64,000 bases of DNA from Pseudaquabacterium inlustre (GCF_038066595.1 NZ_JBBUTH010000008.1:62001-126000), one strand, 5' to 3'; shown: positions 44,413 through 58,912, counted from the first letter of the stretch. A program made the numbers and translations. Notes: generated by a model not told the origin, from the letters alone.

Positions 44413-45930
44413 ATGACCATGAACGCCTCCGACCTCCTCGCCCGACTGGGCGTCCCCGCCTCGCAATTCACCGGCGGGGCGCTGCGCGCCCGCTCGCCCA
44501 TCGACGGCGCCACCACCGGCCAGGTGCCGCTGGCCACGGCCGAGGACATGCGCGCCGCCATCGGCCGCGCGCAGGCCGCCTTCCTGGCCTGGCGCGCGGT
44601 GCCGGCGCCGCGCCGCGGCGAACTGGTGCGCCTGTTCGGCGAGGTGCTGCGCGCCCACAAGACCGATCTGGCCGCGCTCGTCACGCTGGAGGCCGGCAAG
44701 GTGTCCAGCGAGGGCGAAGGCGAGGTGCAGGAGATGATCGACATCTGCGACTTCGCCGTCGGCCTGTCGCGCCAGCTGCACGGCCTCACGATCGCCAGCG
44801 AGCGCCCAGGCCACCGCATGATGGAGCAGTGGCATCCGCTGGGCGTGGTGGGCGTGATCTCGGCCTTCAACTTCCCCGTCGCGGTGTGGGCCTGGAACGC
44901 CGCGCTGGCACTCGTCTGCGGCGACAGCGTGGTGTGGAAGCCCAGCGAGAAGACGCCGCTGACCGCACTGGCCACGCAGGCGCTGTTCGAGCAGGCGCTG
45001 GCGCGCTACTCGGCGGCGGGCAACGAGTCCCCGGCGGGCCTGAGCCAGCTGCTGATCGGCCATGCGGATGTGGGCGAGGCGCTGGTGGACGACCCGCGCG
45101 TGGCGCTGGTCTCGGCCACCGGCTCCACCCGCATGGGCCGCGCCGTGGGCCCGCGCGTGGCGCAGCGCTTCGGCCGCTGCCTGCTGGAGCTGGGCGGCAA
45201 CAACGCCATCATCGTCAGCCCCACGGCCGACCTGGATCTGGCTGTGCGCGGCATCGCCTTCGGCGCCTGGGGCACGGCCGGCCAGCGCTGCACCACCACG
45301 CGCCGCGTCATCGCGCATGCCAGCGTGCACGACGAGCTGGTGGCGCGCCTGGAACGCGCCCGCGCCAGCCTGAAGATCGGCGATCCGCGCGAGGCCGGCG
45401 TGCTGGTGGGCCCGCTGGTCGACCAGGGCGCCTTCGACGCCATGCAGGCCGCGCTGGCCGACGCCCGCACCCAGGGTGGCGAGGTGCGCGGCGGCGCGCG
45501 TGCCAATGTCAACGGCCAGGCCGACGCCTGGTATGCCGCGCCGGCGCTGGTGACGATGCCAGCGCAGAGCGCCGTGGTCTGCCACGAGACTTTCGCGCCC
45601 ATCCTCTATGTGCTGAAGTACGCGACGCTCGATGAAGCCATCGCACTGCAGAACGGCGTGCCGCAAGGCCTGTCGTCGGCCATCTTCACCAACGACCTGC
45701 GCGAAGCCGAGACCTTCCTGTCGGCCACCGGCAGCGACTGCGGCATCGCCAACGTCAACATCGGCACCTCGGGCGCCGAGATCGGCGGCGCCTTCGGCGG
45801 CGAGAAGGAAACCGGCGGCGGCCGCGAGAGCGGCAGCGACGCCTGGAAGAACTACATGCGCCGCGCCACCAACACGGTGAACTACTCACGCGCGCTGCCG
45901 CTCGCCCAGGGCGTGCGCTTCGACGTCTGA
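44413..45930 (+). CDS. ALDH7-type aldehyde dehydrogenase (aminoadipate-semialdehyde dehydrogenase-like)
   Basis: The 505-residue protein has the ALDH catalytic residues: Glu in LLELGGNNAIIV and Cys in GTAGQRCTTTRRV. The C-terminal GGEKETGGGRESGSDAWKNYMRRATNTVNYS is typical of ALDH7A1/AmaB enzymes. Those oxidise aminoadipate semialdehyde (piperideine-6-carboxylate) to aminoadipate with NAD+. It starts 5 bases after the lysine-dehydrogenase-like gene, so the two form a lysine-degradation operon. ATG 44419 and TTG 44404 are alternative starts. Confidence 0.9.
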   Translation: MTMNASDLLARLGVPASQFTGGALRARSPIDGATTGQVPLATAEDMRAAIGRAQAAFLAWRAVPAPRRGELVRLFGEVLRAHKTDLAALVTLEAGKVSSEGEGEVQEMIDICDFAVGLSRQLHGLTIASERPGHRMMEQWHPLGVVGVISAFNFPVAVWAWNAALALVCGDSVVWKPSEKTPLTALATQALFEQALARYSAAGNESPAGLSQLLIGHADVGEALVDDPRVALVSATGSTRMGRAVGPRVAQRFGRCLLELGGNNAIIVSPTADLDLAVRGIAFGAWGTAGQRCTTTRRVIAHASVHDELVARLERARASLKIGDPREAGVLVGPLVDQGAFDAMQAALADARTQGGEVRGGARANVNGQADAWYAAPALVTMPAQSAVVCHETFAPILYVLKYATLDEAIALQNGVPQGLSSAIFTNDLREAETFLSATGSDCGIANVNIGTSGAEIGGAFGGEKETGGGRESGSDAWKNYMRRATNTVNYSRALPLAQGVRFDV

Positions 45931-45982
45931 CGGCCGCCGGGCTTTTCAAGACCGGCGGTTTCGGCGCATCATCGCGCCCACC

Positions 45983-46918
45983 ATGTCCGACGCCCTCTAC
46001 GACATCGTCGCCATCGGCGAAGGCCTGATCGAGTTCAACCAGCGCGATCCGGCCCGGCCCGAGTTCCACCGCGGCCACGGCGGCGACACCAGCAATGCGG
46101 TGATCGCCGCGGCCCGGCTGGGCGCGCGCTGCGCCTACATCAGCCAGGTGGGTGACGACACCTTCGGCCATGAGCTGCTGGCGCTGTGGCAGCGCGAGAA
46201 GGTCGACACCGAGGGCGTGCGCGTGGTGGCCGGCGGCCAGACCGGCCTGTACTTCGTCACCCACGGCGACGGCGGCCACCAGTTCAGCTACCGACGCCAG
46301 AACAGTCCGGCCACCCAGCTCACCCCCGGCCACCTGCCGCGCGCGCTGCTGGCACGCACGCGCTGGCTGCATGTGTCGGGCATCTCGATGGCCATCAGTG
46401 GCACCGCCTGCGACACGGTGCTCGACGCCGTGGCGCTGGCCCGCGCAGAGGGGGCGCAGGTCAGCTTCGACCTGAACCACCGGCCGCGGCTGTGGTCGGG
46501 CGCGCGCGCACTGGCCATGGCGCGCGCCGTGCTGCAGCAGTGCGACCTGTTCCTGCCCAGCCTGGACGAGATCCACGCCCTCACCGGCATCGGCCAGCCC
46601 GACGCGGTGATCGACTGGGCCCATGCGCAAGGCGCCGCCCGCGTGGCGCTGAAGCTGGGCGCCCAGGGCTGCCGCGTCAGCGACGGCCACAGCCGCGAGA
46701 CCCTGCCCGCGCATCCGGTGCAGGCGCTGGACGCCACCGGCGCCGGTGACTGCTTTGCCGGCGCCTGCCTGGCGCAGCTGGCGCACGGCGTGCCGCTGGC
46801 CCAGGCGGCGCGCGCCGCCAACGTGGCTGCCGCCCTCAGCACCCGCGGCTGGGGCGCGGTGGCGCCGCTGCCACGCGCCACCGACATGGCCGCCGCCGGC
46901 ATCGCCTGGCCGTATTGA
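45983..46918 (+). CDS. PfkB-family kinase, 2-dehydro-3-deoxygluconokinase-like
   Basis: The 311-residue protein has GGDTSNAVIAAARLGARCAYI near the N-terminus and LDATGAGDCFAGACLAQL near the C-terminus. FSYRRQNSPATQL in the middle is characteristic of KDG kinases, which phosphorylate 2-keto-3-deoxygluconate. No other gene of that pathway is adjacent. Its stop overlaps the TTG start of the next gene. Confidence 0.86.
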   Translation: MSDALYDIVAIGEGLIEFNQRDPARPEFHRGHGGDTSNAVIAAARLGARCAYISQVGDDTFGHELLALWQREKVDTEGVRVVAGGQTGLYFVTHGDGGHQFSYRRQNSPATQLTPGHLPRALLARTRWLHVSGISMAISGTACDTVLDAVALARAEGAQVSFDLNHRPRLWSGARALAMARAVLQQCDLFLPSLDEIHALTGIGQPDAVIDWAHAQGAARVALKLGAQGCRVSDGHSRETLPAHPVQALDATGAGDCFAGACLAQLAHGVPLAQAARAANVAAALSTRGWGAVAPLPRATDMAAAGIAWPY

Positions 46919-47784
46919 GCCCCCACACGACCTCCGTGCACTGCGCCAACTGCGGCCAGCCCCTGCCGCAACCGGTCACCGCCTATTGCGGCCATTGCGG
47001 ACAGGAAACCCGGCTGCGCCCGCCCACGCTGCTGGAGCTGGGCCAGCAGTTCGGCGGTGCCTACCTGTCCACCGAGGGCGCGCTGTGGCGCACGCTGGCG
47101 CTGCTGCTGCGCCGGCCGGGCGAGCTGACCGTGCAATACCTGCGCGGCCGGCGCCGCCACTATGTGCTGCCGCTGCGCCTGTACCTCACAGTGAGCGTGC
47201 TGGTGCTGCTGCTGATGCGCACGGTGGCCCATGTCAACGTCAACGTGGCCGACCTGCCGGCCGACAGCCACCGCATGCCGAATGTGCAGCTGCGCCTGGG
47301 GCCGGGCGAGGCCGGCATGAAGGACGGCGTGTTCTATTGCCAGCGCCTGCCGGCCTGGATGTGCGCCAACCTGCAGCAGCGGCTGGACCTGGCGCCGCAG
47401 GCGCTGGCACGCCAGGTGAGCACGCTGGGTGAGCGCTTCCTGGGCAACCTGGGCACGGCCATGTTCGTGCTGCTGCCCAGCTTCGCGCTGTGGCTGCAAC
47501 TGGCCTACCGCAACCGGCGCCTGCACTACACCGAGCACCTGGTGTTCGCGCTGCACCTGCACGCCTTCTGGTTCCTGATGCTGGGCCTGATGCTCAGCGG
47601 CTGGGACTGGCTGATCGTGCTGGCGCTGCTGGCGGTGCCGGTGCATGGCTGGCTGGCGCTGGGCCGCGTCTACCGCGACCGGCGCTGGGTGCGCGCGCTG
47701 CGGGTGCTGGCCATCGGCCTGGCGCAGGGGCTGGCACTGCTGGTCACGACCACGGCACTGGGGCTCTATACGCTGCTGGCGTGA
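46915..47784 (+). CDS. DUF3667 membrane protein with N-terminal zinc ribbon
   Basis: The 289-residue protein begins with a zinc-ribbon-like pair of CxxC motifs (CANCGQPLPQPVTAYCGHCGQ) and continues with the DUF3667 segment LRRPGELTVQYLRGRRRHYVLPLRLYLTVSVL. About four to five membrane helices follow. It starts at a TTG overlapping the kinase stop (TTGA); a GTG at 46936 is possible. Function unknown. It is followed by YjgN and an M48 protease, which suggests a shared envelope role. Confidence 0.83.
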   Translation: MSPHTTSVHCANCGQPLPQPVTAYCGHCGQETRLRPPTLLELGQQFGGAYLSTEGALWRTLALLLRRPGELTVQYLRGRRRHYVLPLRLYLTVSVLVLLLMRTVAHVNVNVADLPADSHRMPNVQLRLGPGEAGMKDGVFYCQRLPAWMCANLQQRLDLAPQALARQVSTLGERFLGNLGTAMFVLLPSFALWLQLAYRNRRLHYTEHLVFALHLHAFWFLMLGLMLSGWDWLIVLALLAVPVHGWLALGRVYRDRRWVRALRVLAIGLAQGLALLVTTTALGLYTLLA

Positions 47785-47862
47785 GGCGACGCCCGGCCGC
47801 GCGGCGCCCCCACCCTACACTGCCGCCGCAGCGGGGCTGCTCGACCCCGGAGGGAGGATTCC

Positions 47863-49050
47863 ATGGACTTTCACGCCGCGCGCATGGCCCCCGGCTGGAC
47901 CTCGCCGTCCGACCTGTCAGCCCCGTCGGCCCCGGCCACACGCCAGCTGGCGCTGCGATTCACCGGATCGGGCAGCGAGTACCTGCGCATCTGGATCGTC
48001 AACCTGCTGCTGACACTGGTGACGCTGACGCTGTACGCCCCGTTCGCCAAGCTGCGGCGGCTGCGCTGGCAGTACGCCAACACGCTGGTCGACGGGCAGC
48101 CGCTCGGCTTCCATGGCGATGCGTGGAAGATGCTGCGCGGCCACCTGCTGATCCTGGTGTTCGCGGGGGTGTACCTGGCTGCCGGGCGCTTCTCGGCCAC
48201 GGCCGGCCTGCTGGCCTCGGCCGCGCTGGCGGCACTGTGGCCGGCGCTGTGGCAGGCCTCGCTGCGCTTTCGTCTGGCCAACACCAGCTGGCGCGGCGTG
48301 CGCCTGCAGTTCACCGGCAGCCTGGGCGAGGCCTATGCGGCCGTGGCGCCGATGCTGCTGCCGGCTGCACTGGCGCTGGCCTCGTTCGTGCGGCCGGCCG
48401 AGCCCGGCACCGAGGCCCCGTGGTGGCTGGCGCTTGCGCCGCTGGCGACCGGCCTGTTGTGGCCATGGGTCGCCTTCCGCATGAAGCGCTACCAGCATGC
48501 CCACTACCACTGGGCCGGGCAGACCACGCGGCTGGACACCACCGCCGGCGCGTTCTACGGCGTCAACTTCCGCGCCGGCATGGTGGTGGTGTTGCCGGTG
48601 TTCCTGGTGGGCGTGGTGGCCGCCATCCTGCTGCCGGCGCTGTCGTCGCACAAGCAACCCGCCCACACCGGCGCGGTGGTGTTCATCGGCCTGATGGGGA
48701 TGATCGCGCTGGGCTACGTCACCGCGCTGATCTTCGGCCAGGCCTACCTGCTGGCGCGCATGCAGAACCTGATCTGGGGCCACACGCGCTCGGACAAGCT
48801 GCGCTTCCTCAGTGCGCTGGAGGTGCGCCCGGTGATGGCCCAGCTGGCCCGCAACCTGGTGTTCACGGCCCTGACGCTGGGCCTGTACTGGCCCTTCGGC
48901 TGGGTGCGCCTGACCGCGCTGCGCCTGGGCAGCCTGCAGATCGAGGCCAGCGAAGACCCCGCCCTGTGGGTGGCCGGCACCGCCCCCAGCGCCGGCAGCG
49001 CGGTGGGCGACGCCGCCGGCGACCTGCTGGACATCGACGTCGGGCTCTGA
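47863..49050 (+). CDS. YjgN/DUF898 family membrane protein
   Basis: The 395-residue protein matches DUF898 (YjgN): LRFTGSGSEYLRIWIVNLLLTLVTLTLYAPFAKLRRLRW. The motif is repeated later as RFRLANTSWRGVRLQFTGSLGEAY. It has about eight membrane helices and ends in an acidic tail. A GGAGGGA precedes the ATG, and a TACACT at 47816-47821 could be a -10 element. It precedes an M48 protease by 17 bases. Function unknown. Confidence 0.86.
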   Translation: MDFHAARMAPGWTSPSDLSAPSAPATRQLALRFTGSGSEYLRIWIVNLLLTLVTLTLYAPFAKLRRLRWQYANTLVDGQPLGFHGDAWKMLRGHLLILVFAGVYLAAGRFSATAGLLASAALAALWPALWQASLRFRLANTSWRGVRLQFTGSLGEAYAAVAPMLLPAALALASFVRPAEPGTEAPWWLALAPLATGLLWPWVAFRMKRYQHAHYHWAGQTTRLDTTAGAFYGVNFRAGMVVVLPVFLVGVVAAILLPALSSHKQPAHTGAVVFIGLMGMIALGYVTALIFGQAYLLARMQNLIWGHTRSDKLRFLSALEVRPVMAQLARNLVFTALTLGLYWPFGWVRLTALRLGSLQIEASEDPALWVAGTAPSAGSAVGDAAGDLLDIDVGL

Positions 49051-49066
49051 GCCCGGCCTGCACCCC

Positions 49067-50161
49067 ATGACCGCCAGCGACCTTGCCCCCCTGACCGTCC
49101 AGTACTTCGATGGCCACAGCGCCAGCCCGCAGACCGCGCGGCTGCGGCGTGCCGGCAGCGCGCTGCTGATCGAGGCCGACGCCGACGGCCGCGAACTGCG
49201 CCGCCTGCCCTGGCGCCAGGTGAGCTGGCCCGAACGCAGCCGCCATGGCCAGCGCCAGGCCTACCTGCCCGGCCACGGCCTGCTGGTGGGCCCGGATGCC
49301 GCAGCCTGGGATGCCTGGGCCGCGGCCCAGGGCGCCGGGCCGGGCTGGGTGAACCGATGGATCCTCAGCTGGCGCGGCGTGCTGGCGGCGCTGGTGCTGG
49401 CCATCGCCGCGGTGCCGGTGGCCTGGCTGTGGGGCCTGCCGGCGCTGGCGCGTGGCGTGCTGGCCTTCGTGCCAGCCAAGGTGGACACGCAGCTGGGCGA
49501 CGCCGGCCTGGCGCAGTTCGAGCGCGAGATGCTGCGCCCCAGCGCGCTGCCCGATGCGCGCCAGGCGGCCATCCGCAGCCAGTTCCAGCAGGCAGTGCAG
49601 CGCACCGATGCGCAGCGCCGTGCGCGCGGCCTGGCGCCGCTGCCGGCCTACACGCTGCACTTTCGCGCCACGCCCGAGCGTGGCATCGGGCCCAACGCCT
49701 TCGCGCTGCCGGGCGGCCACATCGTGCTGACCGACAGCCTGGCCCAGCTGCTGGCCGATCGGCCCGAGGTGCTGATGGGCGTGCTGGGCCATGAGCTGGG
49801 CCATGTGCAGCACCGCCACGGCATGCGCATGCTGGTGCAGGGCGCGGTGGTGGCCGGCGTCAGCAGCCTGGTGCTGGGCGATGTGTCGTCGCTGCTGGCC
49901 CTGGTGCCGGTGGTGTTCAGCCACGCCGCCTACTCGCGCGGCTTCGAGTTCGAGGCCGACGCCGAGGCGGCGCGCCTGCTGCGCGCCAACGGCCATTCGC
50001 CGCAGGTGATGGCCCTGCTGTTCGAGCGCCTGCGCGCCGGGCCGGCCCGCGCCGGCAGCGCCCGCCAGGACGGCGACGGCGCCACGGTCGAGTTGCCGAT
50101 CGGCCTGGCCACGCACCCGCCCGACGCCGAGCGCGTGCGGCGCATGGTGGCCACCGACTAA
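49067..50161 (+). CDS. M48 family metalloprotease
   Basis: The 364-residue protein has one or two membrane helices (around residues 100-125 and after the active site) and the zinc site HELGH at residues 242-246, with the third ligand Glu in FEFEADAEAARLL. The N-terminal 90 residues are a non-catalytic domain. Members degrade envelope proteins. It lies 17 bases after yjgN, and the pair is commonly adjacent, so the YjgN protein may be its partner or substrate. Confidence 0.9.
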   Translation: MTASDLAPLTVQYFDGHSASPQTARLRRAGSALLIEADADGRELRRLPWRQVSWPERSRHGQRQAYLPGHGLLVGPDAAAWDAWAAAQGAGPGWVNRWILSWRGVLAALVLAIAAVPVAWLWGLPALARGVLAFVPAKVDTQLGDAGLAQFEREMLRPSALPDARQAAIRSQFQQAVQRTDAQRRARGLAPLPAYTLHFRATPERGIGPNAFALPGGHIVLTDSLAQLLADRPEVLMGVLGHELGHVQHRHGMRMLVQGAVVAGVSSLVLGDVSSLLALVPVVFSHAAYSRGFEFEADAEAARLLRANGHSPQVMALLFERLRAGPARAGSARQDGDGATVELPIGLATHPPDAERVRRMVATD

Positions 50162-50164
50162 AAT
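50159..50164 (+). promoter_or_regulatory. Possible purB -10 element (TAAAAT)
   Basis: TAAAAT overlaps the M48 stop codon and lies 106 bases before the purB ATG. It fits the TANAAT pattern, but the -35 region is weak. The 108-base gap has no other obvious promoter. Confidence 0.35.
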
Positions 50165-50269
50165 CCGGGTTTCCCCCTTTCCCGGCCTTTGCGCCGCCAC
50201 GCCGATCCGGTGTGCCCGCCCCCCTGTGGACGGCGCGCGCCGGCGAGGCGTCCCAGCCCTGCCCGCGCC

Positions 50270-51637
50270 ATGACCCTCTCCACCATTTCCGCCCTGTCGC
50301 CGCTGGACGGCCGCTATGCCGGCCGCCTGGCCCCGCTGCGCCCGCTGATGAGCGAGTACGGCCTGATGCACCGCCGCGTGCAGGTCGAGGTGGAATGGTT
50401 CATCGCGCTGTCGGACGCCGGCTTCACCGAGTTCAAGCCGCTGTCGGAAGCCAGCCGCGGCTACCTGCGCGGCCTGGTGCTGCGCTTTGCAGAGGCCGAT
50501 GCCAACGCCATCAAGGACATCGAGCGCACCACCAACCACGATGTCAAGGCGGTGGAGTACTGGCTGAAGGCCAAGTTCAAGGGCCATCCGGAGCTGGAAG
50601 CCGCCGGCGAGTTCGTGCACTTCGCCTGCACCAGCGAGGACATCAACAACACCAGCCATGCGCTGATGCTCAAGGGCGCCCGCGCCGACGTGCTGCTGCC
50701 CGCGCTGGACAAGGTCATCGCCACGCTGCGTGGCATGGCCCACGGCCTGGCCGACCTGCCGATGCTCAGCCGCACCCATGGCCAGACCGCCAGCCCCACC
50801 ACCGTGGGCAAGGAGATCGCCAACGTGGTGGCGCGCCTGACCGCCGCGCGCGCACGCATCGCCGACGTGAAGCTGCTGGCCAAGATGAACGGCGCCGTGG
50901 GCAACTACAACGCCCATCTGGCCGCCTACCCGGCGCACGACTGGCAGGCCTTCAGCCGCATCGTGGTGGAAGAGCGCCTGGGCCTGACGTTCAACCCGTA
51001 CACCATCCAGATCGAGCCGCACGACTACATGGCCGAGCTGTTCGACGCCATCACCCGCGCCAACACCATCCTGATCGACTGGAGCCGGGATGTGTGGGGC
51101 TACATCTCGCTGGGCTACTTCAAGCAAAAGCTGAAAGACGGCGAAGTCGGCAGCAGCACCATGCCGCACAAGGTCAACCCGATCGACTTCGAGAACGCCG
51201 AGGGCAACTTCGGCATCGCCAGCGCGCTGCTCACCCACCTGAGCCAGAAGCTGCCGGTCAGCCGCTGGCAGCGTGACCTGACCGACAGCACCGTGCTGCG
51301 CAACATGGGCGTGGCACTGGGCTATGCCGTGCTGGGCCTGGACAGCCTGGCCAAGGGCCTGGGCAAGCTGGAAGTCAACCGCGCCGCGCTGGCCGCCGAT
51401 CTGGACGGCGCCTGGGAAGTGATGGCCGAGGCCATCCAGACCGTGATGCGCCGCCACGGCCTGCCCGAGCCGTACGAGCAGCTCAAGGCTTTCACCCGCG
51501 GCCAGCCGATGACGCGCGAGCTGATGCTGGGCTTCATCGAGAAGCTGGACCTGCCGGCCGACGAGAAGGCCCGCCTGCTGGCCATGACGCCCGCCAGCTA
51601 CACCGGCCTGGCCACCACGCTGGCTGGCCGCATCTGA
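50270..51637 (+). CDS. purB: Adenylosuccinate lyase
   Basis: The 455-residue protein starts MTLSTISALSPLDGRYAGRL and has the fumarase/aspartase-superfamily signature SSTMPHKVNPIDFENAEGN. The conserved TSEDINNTSHALML and SRTHGQTASPTTVGKE are also present. It acts twice in purine synthesis, releasing fumarate from SAICAR and adenylosuccinate. Length is normal. Confidence 0.98.
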   Translation: MTLSTISALSPLDGRYAGRLAPLRPLMSEYGLMHRRVQVEVEWFIALSDAGFTEFKPLSEASRGYLRGLVLRFAEADANAIKDIERTTNHDVKAVEYWLKAKFKGHPELEAAGEFVHFACTSEDINNTSHALMLKGARADVLLPALDKVIATLRGMAHGLADLPMLSRTHGQTASPTTVGKEIANVVARLTAARARIADVKLLAKMNGAVGNYNAHLAAYPAHDWQAFSRIVVEERLGLTFNPYTIQIEPHDYMAELFDAITRANTILIDWSRDVWGYISLGYFKQKLKDGEVGSSTMPHKVNPIDFENAEGNFGIASALLTHLSQKLPVSRWQRDLTDSTVLRNMGVALGYAVLGLDSLAKGLGKLEVNRAALAADLDGAWEVMAEAIQTVMRRHGLPEPYEQLKAFTRGQPMTRELMLGFIEKLDLPADEKARLLAMTPASYTGLATTLAGRI

Positions 51638-51683
51638 CCCTGCCGGCCCCGCGCCGAGCGACTGACCCGAAAGCCCCACGACG

Positions 51684-52511
51684 ATGCGCTTCACCGACCG
51701 CCTGCTCGCCGCTGAGAAGCGTGCCGATTCCCTGCTGTGCGTGGGCCTGGACCCCGAGCCCTCGAAGTTCCCTGGGGCCTGGAAGGGTGATGCCGGTCGC
51801 ATCTTCGACTTCTGCGCACGCATCGTCGACGCCACGAAGGATCTGGTGCTGGCCTACAAGCCGCAGATCGCCTACTTCGCGGCGCACCGGGCGGAAGGCC
51901 AGCTGGAAGAGCTGATGGCCTACATCAAGCGCAACGCGCCCGAGGTGCCCATCATCCTGGACGCCAAGCGCGGCGACATCGGCGCCACCGCCGAGCTGTA
52001 TGCCCGCGAGGCCTTCGAGCGCTACCAGGCCGACGCGGTGACGCTGTCGCCGTACATGGGCTTCGACTCGCTGGAACCCTGGCTGCGCTGGGACGGCCGC
52101 GGCCTGTTCCTGCTGTGCCGCACCAGCAACCCCGGCGGCTCGGACCTGCAGGCGCAGGCGCTGGCCGACGGTGGCCTGCTGTACGAACACGTGGCCAAGC
52201 TGGCCGCCGGCGACTGGAACCGCAACGGCCAGGTGGGCCTGGTGGTGGGCGCCACCTTCCCGGCCGAGATCGAGCGCGTACGGGCCCTGGCGCCCACGCT
52301 GCCGCTGCTGATCCCGGGCGTGGGCGCCCAGGGCGGCGATGCCGCGGCCACGGTGCGCGCCGGCTGGCGCGCGGCCGCTGGCAGCGCCACCGGCCCGATC
52401 GTCGTGAACTCGTCGCGCGCGGTGCTGTACGCCTCGTCGGGCGACGACTTCGCCAGCGCCGCCCGCGCGGTGGCCGACACCACGCGCCGCGCGCTCAACG
52501 CCGCGCGCTGA
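51684..52511 (+). CDS. pyrF: Orotidine 5'-phosphate decarboxylase (type 2)
   Basis: The 275-residue protein has VGLDPEPSKFP, the catalytic LDAKRGDIGATAELYARE with the central Lys, and TLSPYMGFDSLEPWL, the pattern of the longer PyrF2 group. It makes UMP in pyrimidine synthesis. It starts 46 bases after purB and probably shares its transcript. Confidence 0.97.
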   Translation: MRFTDRLLAAEKRADSLLCVGLDPEPSKFPGAWKGDAGRIFDFCARIVDATKDLVLAYKPQIAYFAAHRAEGQLEELMAYIKRNAPEVPIILDAKRGDIGATAELYAREAFERYQADAVTLSPYMGFDSLEPWLRWDGRGLFLLCRTSNPGGSDLQAQALADGGLLYEHVAKLAAGDWNRNGQVGLVVGATFPAEIERVRALAPTLPLLIPGVGAQGGDAAATVRAGWRAAAGSATGPIVVNSSRAVLYASSGDDFASAARAVADTTRRALNAAR

Positions 52512-52591
52512 ACGCCAACCGCCTGCCCGCCGCGGCCGAGGGCCGCGCGGCAGACGGCGGATGATGCCCCGCCTCGACACCCCCAGGGGTT

Positions 52592-52609
52592 AAGGGCTTT
52601 CCAGCCCTT
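52592..52609 (+). terminator. Hairpin after pyrF
   Basis: AAGGGCT at 52592-52598 and AGCCCTT at 52603-52609 form a perfect 7-bp stem around TTCC, 80 bases after the pyrF stop. There is no U run, so it may be a weak terminator or part of the leader of the following kinase gene. Confidence 0.45.
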
Positions 52610-52675
52610 GAGCGCCCGCACGGATCGGTGACACTGGTCCGGACCACGGCCCTGGGCCGAACCGCCCACTCCGGC

Positions 52676-55954
<3,279 letters not shown>

Positions 55955-56086
55955 CCGATCACCGCGCGCCTTCCCGCGTGAATCGGGGGGGCCTGTCCAC
56001 CCGAACGCGGGCCGAATCGCTAAATTCTGCAGGTAACCTGGCGCCGCTGGCGGTGACCGGGCCGAGTCCGAACCCAAGAGAACACC

Positions 56087-57149
<1,063 letters not shown>

Positions 57150-57163
<14 letters not shown>

Positions 57164-58847
57164 CCTCGGTGCGCACCGTGCCGGCGCGGTCGGCCACGGC
57201 GGTGAGCGCGATGCGCGTGCCACGCGGTGCGCTGACCACCCATTCGGCCACCGCCCGGTCGGCGGTGACGGCGCGCGTGGGCAGGAAGGCCTGCAGCGAG
57301 TTCTTCGCGGCATGGCCCTCCAGCGGCCCGGCCTCGACCCGGCGCTTGCCGGTCTGCAGCGTCACGCCCTCGGGCAGGTGCAGCTCGAACACCGTGCCGC
57401 GCACCACCTTGCGCTCCTGCGCGCGCTGCGTCACGTAGCTGGGCAGGTAGCCCGAGTTGGCCACCGCGAAGCGGATGCGCCAGCTGTCACCGCCCAGTGA
57501 TCGCACCTCGGTGCGCAACACCTCCAGCTTGGGCAGCGACAGGCCGATCTGGTTCAGCCAGGCCGGAAAGCGCGCCACCTCCTTCTCGCGCAGCGCCGGC
57601 GGCGGGTTGCGCCAGAAGTTCAGCCGGTCCCAGCCGCCCAGCTCCACCATGCCCAGCTGCGGGTGGCGGTAGGGGTACCAGGCCACGTGCGCCTGGCCGC
57701 CGCACACCGTGTCGCTCCACTTCAGCAGCTTCAGGTCGTCTTCGGGCGGATGGTCGCGGTACCAGTGGATGAAGTCGTAGTCGGTGATGCCGGCTTCGCG
57801 GTTGGGCGCCCACAGCTCCACGGTCCAGAACAGCGCGCCCAGGTGCTCGTACAGCCAGTCCTGCGTGCCGGTGATGACTTCCTTCGGGTGGTACTTGAAG
57901 TCGTGGAAGATGCTGATCGCCGGGTAGCCGGTGAGCTTCTCGCCTATGGCCGACAGGCGCTTGATCATCCACAGATCCTCGGGCGTCATGTCGTCGTCCT
58001 TCTGCGTGCCCATGGGCCGCAGGATGACGCCGGAATGCGTGTGGAAGCTGACCGCCGCGCCGATGTTCGGATGCTGGACGATGAAGTCGACCATGGCCCG
58101 CACCTCGGGCTCGCTGGTGGGGTACGGCCCCGCACCGGGCTGCTGGAACTCCTGGCGCCACTGCGACGGGAAGTTGCGGTTCAGGTCCAGGCCTTCCTTG
58201 TCGGGGTTGACCTTGACCTGCAGGCCGTCGAAGTGCGTCAGCGAGCCCTCCGGCATCACGCGCCAGTACTGGCCGCCGAACTCGCCCGGCTCGCGCGGGA
58301 TCATCAGCCGCGCATCGTCGGGGTGCGCCTTCCAGGGCCCGTGCGGATCGGGAATGCGCATGTGCAGTATGCGGCCGTCGCCATCCATGTCCTGCACCGT
58401 CAGGCCCTCCACCGGCTCCTCGTCCCACGGGTAGGGCCGGGTGGAGCTGCGGATGTAGCGCGGCTTGTCGGCCAGCGCCAGCTCGGCGCCATCGGGATTC
58501 AGCCGCGGGCACAGGTAGACAGCGCGGGTGTCCAGCAACTGCGTCACCGCCGCGTCGCTGCCATGGCCCGACACCAGCTGGTGCAGCCAGTACAGGCAGG
58601 CCGTGCTGGCCGTCAGCTCGGCCGCATGGATGTTGCCGTCGACCCAGATCGCCGGCTTGTCGGAGGCGGCGCCGGTGGCGGTGTTGGTGAGGGTGAGCAG
58701 CCAGATGTCGCGCCCCTCGAAGCTCTTGCCCAGCGACGACAGCTGCACCAGCTGCGGCCGCGCGGCAGCGTAGTCGCGCAGCAGTTGGGTGAGCTCGGCG
58801 TGGCGGTAGAAGGTGTCGAAGCGGGGGGTGGGGGGGGGAGGCGTCAT
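57150..58847 (-). CDS. M14 family metallocarboxypeptidase
   Basis: The 565-residue protein has M14 zinc-carboxypeptidase landmarks. HAAE in WVDGNIHAAELTAS gives the first His and Glu ligands, SFHTHSGVILRPMG gives the later His, and the catalytic Glu is in WTVELWAPNREAG. There is no signal peptide, so it is probably cytoplasmic. The C-terminal 150 residues form an extra beta-rich domain (VRSLGGDSWRIRFAVANSGYLPSYVT). It may trim peptides or modify proteins. It converges with the PEP-CTERM gene, overlapping by 14 bases. Confidence 0.87.
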
Positions 58848-58912
58848 GGAGCTAGCCCTTCAAAGGCAGAGCCAAAGCCGCGAAGGCCAAGGTGAGAAGT
58901 TGTTGCAGCGCA

